This document shows, in pieces, positions 24,129 through 32,400 of a DNA stretch of 64,000 nt (its first letter is position 1; every line of letters starts with the position of its first letter). Where the stretch lies: assembly GCA_942493325.1 (NCBI GenBank), contig OW818689.1, positions 1-64,000 of the forward strand, given 5' to 3'. Source of the DNA: JAAFHB01 sp942493325 (lineage in GTDB: Bacteria > Bacteroidota > Bacteroidia > Bacteroidales > Prolixibacteraceae). The translations under genes were made by a program, and so were the position numbers. The notes beneath the pieces were generated by a model, which was not told the origin of the DNA, did no database searches, and worked only from the letters and a program-made list of their open reading frames with translations.

Positions 24129-26618
24129 ATGAAATTAATTTATTGTAATAGTAGTGCAAGAGCCTTATCAGTGTTAGTTATTATTCTGATTTGTGCCGGA
24201 TGTAAGCGTGAGGAGCCCATCCCGGAAGTGAAGCCACTACTTAAAACCAACCAGGCAATTGTAAATACGGAGAGCGATGGAGGAATAACCATAATGGGCG
24301 AATTTATTCTCCCTGGTCATTATCGTAGCATACAATATGGTTTTGATATTGACACATATGCCAATTTTCCGGAGCCCATCATTCTGCATGCCGGTACAGA
24401 TGCCGAACCGCGAAAGTTTGAGGCAACTGCCCAGGTAGCATTAAAATCAGGTGTAAATTACTATGCCAGAACATGGGCCAAAACTGAGCGGTATGAGGTT
24501 TTTGGAAATACAATCGCATTTCAGAGCAATGGCTCATCTTCACCCGAGATTGAGAAAGTTGTTCCTGTAGTAGTTTTTTGGGGGGATACCATTATGATTA
24601 GCGGAAAGCACTTTGATTATTATGGTAAGGATAACAAGGTCACATTTAACGAGGAATTATCGTTGAAAACCTGGGGTAATAAAGATACAATCTGGGCGGT
24701 TGTTCCGGTTGTTCCGAGCTCTCAGAACTTTAAGATTGAGGTAAATATAGAGGTTTTTGATAATCATACAAAAGAGGGTTACTCTTTGGAGATTGCACAA
24801 CCTATTATTTCAACAGTTAGTGCCACTGAAGGGCAGTATCCTGATATGGTTATAGTTACTGGTAACAACTTCTCTCACAGCAATACTGAATTACTGGTTG
24901 ACGGAACTAAAGTCAGATTACTTTATCTTTCAAAGAAATCGTTTTGTTTTATCGTCCCATATTTAAAATCAGAACGGAATGTGAAAATTGTGTTAAATAG
25001 CTTTGCGGGAAGTTATATATTAAACGAAAATTTTCATTATTTTGAACAGAAAATATTTTCACCATTAAAACCTGGATGGATAGGCGCGCGGAACAAACTT
25101 TATGGAAAGAATATTGATTTCCGGAAAATTTTATTCGAATTAAAAAATGGTGACAAATCGTTACAAATTACCCAAAAATGGAAAGATAGTACTGAGTTTA
25201 TATTAGTCGGGAAATTTGAGGCATCTACCTTTAATCTTGATCTGTTATTTGGGGAAATAGATGGGATTAATTCACCATGGCCACTATATAAGTTTGCTGA
25301 TCGGGTAGATATTGATCATCGTGCTCCATTATTGGAAACTCTTGGAAAGAAGGAATATCGTTACTATGAACAAATATCGTGGCAATGCTGGGGTATTTAT
25401 TTTAATGAAGCCAATGCCGGTTATTGGATAAAATCGCAGGATGGTTCTGTTAATATGACTGGTACTGGAATTAATCTGTTTCCTACTCCCGATCTGACTC
25501 CTGGTAATTATACGCTCCAACTCTTTTCCGGTAGCCGGTTAAGCAATATTGAAGCGTTTACAGTTAGTGAACCTAAAATTGTTGGAGTAACACCGGCTTT
25601 ATTTACACGCGATAATCTGCTTCAGATTTCGGGTGAAAATTTGCCTGTTTATACGTATTACCAGTTCACCCATTTGTCAAGTGGAAGAAAATTCTACAGA
25701 CCAAATATGAGGCAAGAATCCAGCATGCAACAAATTGATCCGATTAGCTTAATCGGAAATGGCGATTATCAAGTCGAAATAAAAGTCAAAGACAAGTTAT
25801 ACCTGTTTCCCGGAGTTATCCAGTTTGAAGATTATTTTAACTATTATACGAAGGCAAAGGATTCCTTTTTATCATCCCCCAGTGCCGGGTGTGGATTTGC
25901 AATAGGCGATAACCTGTATATTTTGCAATATAATGAAATGAGCATTGTTAATATTGCAACGGGTCGGGTGCACATGAAAACCGGATTTAACTATTTCACG
26001 CATCAACCGTTATTCCTCAACAATAAAATATATATGAATATTCAAAAGGTGGATGGGTCACGTTTGCTTTGTGAATTCAATGAGATCAATGAGGAGTGGG
26101 ATCCGTTAATTAACGACGGAATTGCAGCAGGTGAGGCCTTATTGGGAAATGGCGTTTTCAATGACCACTTAATAATGATTTCCACTACCGGCACGGTCTA
26201 TTCTTTAGGTCAGCAATGGGCTAAAATGGGTAAACTTGACAAGGCCCCTTCTGCTATTGATTATGTTTATTCAAAGAACGGCTATCTTTACCTGTGTGAT
26301 TTTTATTCGGGTGATATTGCAGTTGTGTCAACTTCGGAATGGAAGGTCATTAAACATATTGACATGCCGCATCATTATGGTGGTATGTCGAAATATATTT
26401 TTGAATATAAGGATGAATTGTATTATTGTGCTACTCCTAATGACTTTAATTCTTATGGTGATATTCATAGTGAAATGTATAAGTTCACTTCTCAGGAAAC
26501 GTTTGAAGTCCTTTTTCCTAAGAAAATGGAATACAATTATTATTACCATTTCTGTCCCGACAGCAACGGAACGGTATATTTTGTCAGTGAAGGGTATGTC
26601 TATAAGTTTAATCCATAA
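24129..26618 (+). CDS. TIG-domain surface lipoprotein with C-terminal propeller-like region
   Basis: A long protein (829 residues from ATG 24129; ATG 24114 adds five). The lipobox is LICAGC. The same N-terminal domain as its neighbours (IQYGFDIDT...YYARTWAKTERYEVFG) is followed by several diverged TIG domains (for example VVPVVVFWGDTIMISGKHF and VSATEGQYPDMVIVTGNNF). The C-terminal 250 residues have spaced strands such as GCGFAIGDNLYILQYN and YVYSKNGYLYLCDFYSGD, consistent with a degenerate kelch-like propeller. There is no enzymatic motif. Its stop overlaps the next start (TAATG). Confidence 0.72.
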   Translation: MKLIYCNSSARALSVLVIILICAGCKREEPIPEVKPLLKTNQAIVNTESDGGITIMGEFILPGHYRSIQYGFDIDTYANFPEPIILHAGTDAEPRKFEATAQVALKSGVNYYARTWAKTERYEVFGNTIAFQSNGSSSPEIEKVVPVVVFWGDTIMISGKHFDYYGKDNKVTFNEELSLKTWGNKDTIWAVVPVVPSSQNFKIEVNIEVFDNHTKEGYSLEIAQPIISTVSATEGQYPDMVIVTGNNFSHSNTELLVDGTKVRLLYLSKKSFCFIVPYLKSERNVKIVLNSFAGSYILNENFHYFEQKIFSPLKPGWIGARNKLYGKNIDFRKILFELKNGDKSLQITQKWKDSTEFILVGKFEASTFNLDLLFGEIDGINSPWPLYKFADRVDIDHRAPLLETLGKKEYRYYEQISWQCWGIYFNEANAGYWIKSQDGSVNMTGTGINLFPTPDLTPGNYTLQLFSGSRLSNIEAFTVSEPKIVGVTPALFTRDNLLQISGENLPVYTYYQFTHLSSGRKFYRPNMRQESSMQQIDPISLIGNGDYQVEIKVKDKLYLFPGVIQFEDYFNYYTKAKDSFLSSPSAGCGFAIGDNLYILQYNEMSIVNIATGRVHMKTGFNYFTHQPLFLNNKIYMNIQKVDGSRLLCEFNEINEEWDPLINDGIAAGEALLGNGVFNDHLIMISTTGTVYSLGQQWAKMGKLDKAPSAIDYVYSKNGYLYLCDFYSGDIAVVSTSEWKVIKHIDMPHHYGGMSKYIFEYKDELYYCATPNDFNSYGDIHSEMYKFTSQETFEVLFPKKMEYNYYYHFCPDSNGTVYFVSEGYVYKFNP

Positions 26619-27316
26619 TGAATCAACAAATGCAAAAATTTATTTTGGTTCTAATTCTGCTATTTCCTGTCGTATCGCACTTAAATGGACAGATCCTCAA
26701 TTCGAATAGCTTTTTTAATTTTTCTGCAGGTAAACTAATCTTTGGCGGACCGGATGAACTCTTTTTTCCGAAAGGGATGGATAACAGTGGATTGTCGTTC
26801 AGGGCCGATTATCTGCGCAATATATTACCCTGGATGAAAATAGGAGTTGAAAGTTCATTGGTTTTGCCAGGTTTGCCTAATCAAAGTAAAAGCGATTATG
26901 CACAAATTACGAATAAAAATGAGAAAATCATCACCATCGGGGTTAATGCCACTTTCTTTCTTCCATTCAGGGACACGGGATGGAGAAACCGACTCCGGAT
27001 TCAGTTTGGAGTGGCTCCGGTTGTTGTCGCACATACTGGTTCGCGAACCTTAACGATTGACAATATAATAACCACTATTGGCGATTACCAATCCGAAATT
27101 CCGGTTTTATTTATGAAAGGACCAGCAACCGGATTTGGTTTATCCCTGACTCCTTCGATCGAATATTACATTTCGCAACGTGTCGGTTTAAGAATATCCT
27201 GTAACTCACTTCTCACTTCTATGAAAAGTGATTTAACTACCGAAAATGTGGTCATCAATTCATTGAATTTTGGCTTATGTTTCGCATTGTCAAGAAATAA
27301 ACAAATTAATTATTAA
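26618..27316 (+). CDS. Small outer-membrane beta-barrel protein
   Basis: The start codon overlaps the stop of the preceding lipoprotein gene (TAATG), which implies coupled translation. A signal peptide (MQKFILVLILLFPVVSHLNGQ) leads into about 210 residues of strand-rich sequence (MKIGVESSLVLPGL, RLRIQFGVAPVVVAHTG, SIEYYISQRVGLRISC), fitting a barrel. The C-terminus FGLCFALSRNKQINY lacks a terminal Phe but has strand character. Partner of the lipoprotein is inferred from the gene order repeated in this region. Confidence 0.62.
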   Translation: MNQQMQKFILVLILLFPVVSHLNGQILNSNSFFNFSAGKLIFGGPDELFFPKGMDNSGLSFRADYLRNILPWMKIGVESSLVLPGLPNQSKSDYAQITNKNEKIITIGVNATFFLPFRDTGWRNRLRIQFGVAPVVVAHTGSRTLTIDNIITTIGDYQSEIPVLFMKGPATGFGLSLTPSIEYYISQRVGLRISCNSLLTSMKSDLTTENVVINSLNFGLCFALSRNKQINY

Positions 27317-27322
27317 TTAACA

Positions 27323-28300
27323 ATGAAAAACTATATATTCACATTGGTACTCTTTGGAATTTCGATTTTCTCTCTCCCTGGGGAGAGTGGTCAAAAGACG
27401 ATCAAATTAAATGAACGGATCGGAGAATTTTCCGGGATCGTTTATGACATGTGTTTTTCTGATTCCGGAAGGACGCTGATTTTCCCTGAATCCAATCTCA
27501 TCAGTTTTTATGATGTAAAAACAAAAGCGTTAATCAAAAAATTGATAAATGGCCATTCCAAACCTATTCTTGCTGTTACTTTGTCAACTGATGAAAAGCT
27601 GATTGTCACCGGAGGAATGGATAGTCTTGTTATTATCCGAAATGTACAATCAAGCAAGATCCTGAAAAAATTAAATTATCACAGAGGGGTCATTACATCA
27701 TTGAATATGAGTAATAACAGGAATTTGCTGGCAACAGGCTCATCCGACAAAACAGTCGGGATATATGATCTTTCGAAAGATGAAATTGTTTTTAAGCTGG
27801 ATGATTTCAAATCGGCTATTACAAAGGTAAAATTTAGTCCGGACGGGAAGATTTTGGCAGTGGCTTCTTTGGACCGGCAGATCAGGCTTTATGCAGCAGA
27901 GACCGGGAAACTTATTTCAATTCTGGAAGGCCATAAAAACTCAGTCCGTGATTTGTGTTTCAACAACGAAGGGACTCAATTATTTTCTTGTGGTGACGAT
28001 TCAAGATTAATCGTATGGGACTTGAAAAACCTGAATCAGATAACAAAAGAAAGAGTTAATTTTTTTGTTTCTGATTGGTTATTGTCTGTTGATGTCATGA
28101 AGAATGCTTATGCTGTTGCCAGTCTGGATTCCAAAATTAATGTAATTACAAGTTTTTCAAATTATAGTGGAAAGATTGGCGCGCCGGTCAATAAAATCCT
28201 GTTTATTCCCAATAATGGTGATCTGTTGAAATTTGTGGTTGCCACAAGGGGAAAGGGGGTCTATTTGATGGACACAAAGGGGTTCGAACTGAAACAATGA
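27323..28300 (+). CDS. Exported WD40-repeat protein
   Basis: This 325-residue protein starts six bases after the barrel gene. The N-terminus (MKNYIFTLVLFGISIFSLPGESGQ) is a probable signal peptide. About six WD40-type units follow, clear in GHSKPILAVTLSTDEKLIVTGGMDSLVIIRN, LLATGSSDKTVGIYDL, KVKFSPDGKILAVASLDRQIRLY and LEGHKNSVRDLCFNNEGTQLFSCGDDSRLIVWDL. An exported beta-propeller in this operon suggests a periplasmic scaffold for the surface lipoproteins. Function is not known. It is the last gene of the block. Confidence 0.82.
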   Translation: MKNYIFTLVLFGISIFSLPGESGQKTIKLNERIGEFSGIVYDMCFSDSGRTLIFPESNLISFYDVKTKALIKKLINGHSKPILAVTLSTDEKLIVTGGMDSLVIIRNVQSSKILKKLNYHRGVITSLNMSNNRNLLATGSSDKTVGIYDLSKDEIVFKLDDFKSAITKVKFSPDGKILAVASLDRQIRLYAAETGKLISILEGHKNSVRDLCFNNEGTQLFSCGDDSRLIVWDLKNLNQITKERVNFFVSDWLLSVDVMKNAYAVASLDSKINVITSFSNYSGKIGAPVNKILFIPNNGDLLKFVVATRGKGVYLMDTKGFELKQ

Positions 28301-28566
28301 TTCCTTTGCAAAATTAATTTCTTATCAAAAATCAACATAAGTAATGGAAACTCTTTATTGTCGTATTTTTCACCCCCAACCCCATAATGGAGACTCATGC
28401 TTCTGGTATCGTGAGTGCTTATGAGCAGCGATAGTCCCCTTTAGGGGATTTAGGGGTAAATCAAGAAAAGAATACGATATTTATTCATTCTTTTAACTTA
28501 ATAATACTGGCATTTGAATTTTTTTTTATTAACTGATTTGATTCTACCTTTTTAGTGATTTAATTT

Positions 28567-28574
28567 TACCTTTG
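28567..28574 (+). promoter_or_regulatory. TACCTTTG, putative -7 box of the ROK regulator gene
   Basis: TACCTTTG matches TAnnTTTG and lies 16 bases before the ATG at 28591. The nearest TTG is about 26 bases upstream, longer than usual spacing. The leader would be very short. Confidence 0.35.
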
Positions 28575-28590
28575 CAGGTATAAAATTACA

Positions 28591-29835
28591 ATGGGGAAAG
28601 TTATGATTCTGATCACGAAAGAAGAAGCTAAATATCTGTCTATAAATAACCTGAAACGTTACCGGCTAAAGAAGATGATGTTAAGCTATCTTTATGAAGA
28701 ACGGTTTGTTTCAGCCGCGGAGGTGAGTCAAAAGATTAGTGTAAGTCCACCAACAGCCAAAACATTACTGGACGAACTGATCGGAATGGGTGTTGTGATG
28801 ACAAGTGGAATCGGTGATTCACGCGGTGGTCGTAAACCTGCTCTCTACAGCCTTGTTGCAGAAGCTTTTTATATCATTACCATTGGCATTGAACATCACA
28901 GTACCAAAATGGCGATTTTTAATGCACATAATGAATTGGTTACTTCAATCAGAACTCTTCCGACCAATGTGAATGATCCTGATCTTACCGATAAGCTTTA
29001 TACAGTTTCCAATGAACTTTTAAATGAAGCGGGTATCGATGATTCTAAAATTGTAGCAGTTGGGGTATATATGCCGGGTCTTGTAAATTCTGCAATCGGA
29101 ATCAATTATTCAATTAAAAATGAGGCGTATCAAAACATCGGTATGACCCTGGAAAAGAAGTTTGGCAAAATTATTTATATTGACAATGATGCCAGGATGC
29201 AGGCTCTTGGTGAATTCATATTTGGAAAAGCAAAAGATTCGCGCAATGCCCTGGTGATCAACTGGAGCTGGGGACTGGGCCTGGGGATGATTCTCAACGG
29301 TCAGTTGTACGGCGGATCAACAGGTTTTGCCGGGGAATTCGGTCATATCAAGCTTGAAGAAAACGGGGTTTTGTGTTATTGCGGGAAAAGAGGTTGTCTC
29401 GAAACCATAGCATCTTCGCAAAGCATTCTGAATATGGCAATTAAAGGCATTGAGGATGGGACTATCTCTCAACTGACGACCCGTTTTAAAGAGAGTATCC
29501 CTGAATTGAAACCCGAAGATGTAGTCATTGCTGCCAGGGCAGGAGATGAGTTTTCGATTTCGATCCTGAACAAGGTTGGAAATTCGTTTGGTAAAGGATT
29601 GGCAGTGTTAATTCAGTTACTAAATCCTGAAATAATTGTCCTTGGAGGACCTATATCAAAAGCTCAGCAATTTATTTTAACGCCGATACAGCAGACACTG
29701 AACCAGGATTGTCTCGAAAAAATCTCAAGTAATGTACGGATTGAGATCTCCGAAATTGATGAACATTCCGGACTTCTGGGACTTTGCGCACGCCTGTTTC
29801 AGAAAGTACTCGGTGATGTAACGGAGATGAAATAA
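28591..29835 (+). CDS. ROK-family transcriptional regulator (NagC/XylR-like)
   Basis: This 414-residue protein has a winged helix-turn-helix at about residues 20-75 (YEERFVSAAEVSQKISVSPPTAKTLLDELIGMGVVMTS). Next comes a full ROK sugar-kinase-like domain with the zinc-binding CYCGKRGCLE and the preceding GEFGHIKLEENG. Such proteins repress sugar-uptake or sugar-metabolism genes and are released by a sugar or sugar phosphate. No kinase or transporter for sugars stands beside it, so its targets are not local, unless it is autoregulated. ATG 28591 or 28603 could start translation. Confidence 0.88.
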   Translation: MGKVMILITKEEAKYLSINNLKRYRLKKMMLSYLYEERFVSAAEVSQKISVSPPTAKTLLDELIGMGVVMTSGIGDSRGGRKPALYSLVAEAFYIITIGIEHHSTKMAIFNAHNELVTSIRTLPTNVNDPDLTDKLYTVSNELLNEAGIDDSKIVAVGVYMPGLVNSAIGINYSIKNEAYQNIGMTLEKKFGKIIYIDNDARMQALGEFIFGKAKDSRNALVINWSWGLGLGMILNGQLYGGSTGFAGEFGHIKLEENGVLCYCGKRGCLETIASSQSILNMAIKGIEDGTISQLTTRFKESIPELKPEDVVIAARAGDEFSISILNKVGNSFGKGLAVLIQLLNPEIIVLGGPISKAQQFILTPIQQTLNQDCLEKISSNVRIEISEIDEHSGLLGLCARLFQKVLGDVTEMK

Positions 29836-29893
29836 TTTTTTATTGCGGAACATTTTTATTCAGGCAATTGTTTTTGTTGGAAATTCAAAACAT

Positions 29894-30370
29894 ATGAAAC
29901 TACAGACTTTACTTTGTTTGTTACTGCTGATCGTTTCACTACCCGCGGTTTCGCAGCAGAATCAATCCCCGTCAGCTGAAAAATACAATGCGGAATTGGC
30001 CAGAAGACTTGGTGCCGATGATTTGGGAATGAAAAAATATGTTATTGCTTTTTTAAAGGCAGGCCCGGTCAAACTTACGGATTCAGTGGCCCGCGCTGAA
30101 CTACTCAAGGCACATTTGAAAAATATAACACGGTTATCCGAAGAAGGTAAACTGATTGTTGCAGGTCCTTTTCTGGACGATCAGCCGTTGCGGGGGATTT
30201 ATATTTTTGATGTAGCAAAACTGGAGGAAGCGAAGGAGCTAACTTCCACAGATCCGGCAATAAAAGCGGGTACGCTGGTCATGGAGCTTCACCCTTGGTA
30301 TGGCTCGGCAGGTTTGAATGAAATACCAAAGCTGCACAAGCAGATTCAGAAAAAGGCATTTGGCGAATAA
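29894..30370 (+). CDS. Exported YciI-like protein
   Basis: A signal peptide (MKLQTLLCLLLLIVSLPAVSQ) precedes a YciI-type dimeric alpha-beta fold: KYVIAFLKAGP, then LLKAHLKNITRLSEEGKLIVAGPFLDDQPLRGIYIFD and AIKAGTLVMELHPWY. YciI domains usually occur in cytoplasmic proteins, and an exported one is less common but seen in Bacteroidota. The function is unknown. The frame opens at TTG 29843 but the signal peptide starts at ATG 29894. It follows the ROK gene by 58 bases and may be co-transcribed. Confidence 0.75.
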   Translation: MKLQTLLCLLLLIVSLPAVSQQNQSPSAEKYNAELARRLGADDLGMKKYVIAFLKAGPVKLTDSVARAELLKAHLKNITRLSEEGKLIVAGPFLDDQPLRGIYIFDVAKLEEAKELTSTDPAIKAGTLVMELHPWYGSAGLNEIPKLHKQIQKKAFGE

Positions 30371-30470
30371 AAAACCTTACGTTTTCTGATGATTTTATTA
30401 CGAAATGCTTTCAACATCTCCTTCACTTTTATTCAGGCTTGCTGATAAAAAATGAATAGATAAATTCGAC

Positions 30471-32399
30471 TCATTTAGGTTCTTCCTTCAGTACCAGTTT
30501 GACCTTATCTGCATTGATAATCGCGGTATAAAAATCAACCAGCGCAGAATACCGCTCTTTTGGCCATGTGCCCCGATTCATTTTTAGCTCCCGGAAATAG
30601 AGCACCTGTTCTTTACCGGCCGTAATGGTGCTGGTATATTCACCGAATTCCGATACAATTGTTTTTCCGCGTGGTATACTTTCGGGATTGAATCCTGCAG
30701 GCAAACTAAGGGTTACTGAATCTTTATCGATATAGGCGAATGATCTGTAAACCGGCATTCTCCGGTTATCAACGCTTGCAGGAGCCGTTTTGAGCTGGTT
30801 GAAAATGTTGAGCGGAATAAACAGGCGGCTTCCTGTTCGGGTCGCGAAAAGGGGTGTCGAAAGGGTAATTGTTTCGGTAGCCTGCGGTATCTTTCCTTTA
30901 TTAACCGTGTAATTAATACCGGTGATCACCAGGCCGGTTATCGATAAATCATTGTAGAGCGTCTTTTCCTGCTCTTGCCGGCTTTCTGTGAGATTTTGTG
31001 AAATATTATCATATTGATATCCACTGTACCTCGTTTTTACGGTGCCCTGAACCGAACCATCCGGTTTAACCTGCAATTCCGCATTACGGCTCTGGCTGCT
31101 TTGATTCGCAGTGAAAAGGGGGGTAGTTACAACCCGTCCGCCATTTGGAGTGATATGAAGTGCTTTTCTTCCGGCAGTAGATGGGCTCATATACCCACAA
31201 GGGGTTGTCTGGCTGGTACATTCAAGCCAAATGGAGTCTTTCCGCAGTGGTACACACAAAATAACATGGTTGGCCTGTGTGATCGTCGGAAAATCATCCA
31301 TTGTTATGCCTTGATTGGGACCAGCCCCTGCCACGGTATAAAGCGCCGGTACTCCGGCTGATTTAAGTAAAGCGCTCATATAGTTTGAGAGCGCTTTGCA
31401 ATCACCATAACCAAGACGATCGACTGTTTCGGCAGGAAAAGGCTGAAGGCCACCAATGCCAAGCTGAATTCCGACATACCGTGTTCGCTTTTGCATATAC
31501 TCATAAAGTATTTGAACGATTTGTGCCGTATCTTTTACCTCTTTTACCAATTCCCTGATTTCATTTTGCCGTTGTGGAGATAATTGGTCCCTTCCCTCTA
31601 TAAGCCGGCTGATCCATTGACCAAAATCATTCCACGAATTCATTGATCCGGGATAACCACCATAATTAATTCTTGCCGGAGCTGTAATCACATGTGGAGC
31701 TTCTAGATCCATTTCAGGGGAATAGGGCTCCTCACGCCATGCTTTTAATGAATCAACCTTCCATTCAATTGAAAGTACCCCGTCTGCACGATTCTCCGTC
31801 CGGGAATCTGCAGGCATATGAAATTCGCGATAGCGGAACTTCATCGTGTCGGGACATGAGAACAGGAATGAAGATTTCTCGACCGAAAGCCGGTAATCAC
31901 TCAACGGTTGCCATTCCGGAAAAATGATCAGTTCATCATATTCCATTTCGTAGGTGTATTCGACAGTATAGGGATAGGTATCTCCGGTTATTGAGGCCGT
32001 TTTTATTCTCAGATCGTCGTAGATAGCCCCGGCTGAAGTGTAATTCAGATCCCGGATAGCATTGTTTTTGAGTTTATCGTCGGGTAATCCCAGCCCGGTG
32101 TAGCTTTTTCCCGAAATTGAGTTTATTTTTCTCAATTTATCGTAGGGAAGTACCAGGTTGCCAAAACGATTGCCATTCTTTTCGAGGACTGTAACCACGA
32201 TATGTACCCGCTCAATTGCTTTGCCATTAGCTGATAAGTGGAACTCATGACTATAGTCGCGGCATACAGCCCATGCATCCTGTTTAAGCGAAGAGTCAAT
32301 AGTGCTTGCCGGGTAGAATAACGCAGTTTTTTCTTTGCCCGAAAGCAGATGGACTGCCAATAATAATAACCCGATTGTTGCCAATATTTTGCCGCTCAT
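30471..32399 (-). CDS. Exported DUF3857/transglutaminase-like protein (intact triad)
   Basis: A 642-residue product. The hydrophobic N-terminus (ILATIGLLLLAVHLLSG) is a signal sequence. A DUF3857 beta-domain follows at roughly residues 40-240, then a transglutaminase-like core with catalytic Cys in GYGDCKALSNYM, His in TQANHVIL and an acidic residue in SIWLECTSQ. A C-terminal DUF3858-like domain completes it. The real start is ATG 32399, one base after the stop of the neighbouring paralogue; the longer open frame to 32618 overlaps that gene. Substrates of these periplasmic proteins are not established. Confidence 0.85.
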   Translation of the reverse strand: MSGKILATIGLLLLAVHLLSGKEKTALFYPASTIDSSLKQDAWAVCRDYSHEFHLSANGKAIERVHIVVTVLEKNGNRFGNLVLPYDKLRKINSISGKSYTGLGLPDDKLKNNAIRDLNYTSAGAIYDDLRIKTASITGDTYPYTVEYTYEMEYDELIIFPEWQPLSDYRLSVEKSSFLFSCPDTMKFRYREFHMPADSRTENRADGVLSIEWKVDSLKAWREEPYSPEMDLEAPHVITAPARINYGGYPGSMNSWNDFGQWISRLIEGRDQLSPQRQNEIRELVKEVKDTAQIVQILYEYMQKRTRYVGIQLGIGGLQPFPAETVDRLGYGDCKALSNYMSALLKSAGVPALYTVAGAGPNQGITMDDFPTITQANHVILCVPLRKDSIWLECTSQTTPCGYMSPSTAGRKALHITPNGGRVVTTPLFTANQSSQSRNAELQVKPDGSVQGTVKTRYSGYQYDNISQNLTESRQEQEKTLYNDLSITGLVITGINYTVNKGKIPQATETITLSTPLFATRTGSRLFIPLNIFNQLKTAPASVDNRRMPVYRSFAYIDKDSVTLSLPAGFNPESIPRGKTIVSEFGEYTSTITAGKEQVLYFRELKMNRGTWPKERYSALVDFYTAIINADKVKLVLKEEPK

Positions 32400-32400
32400 A

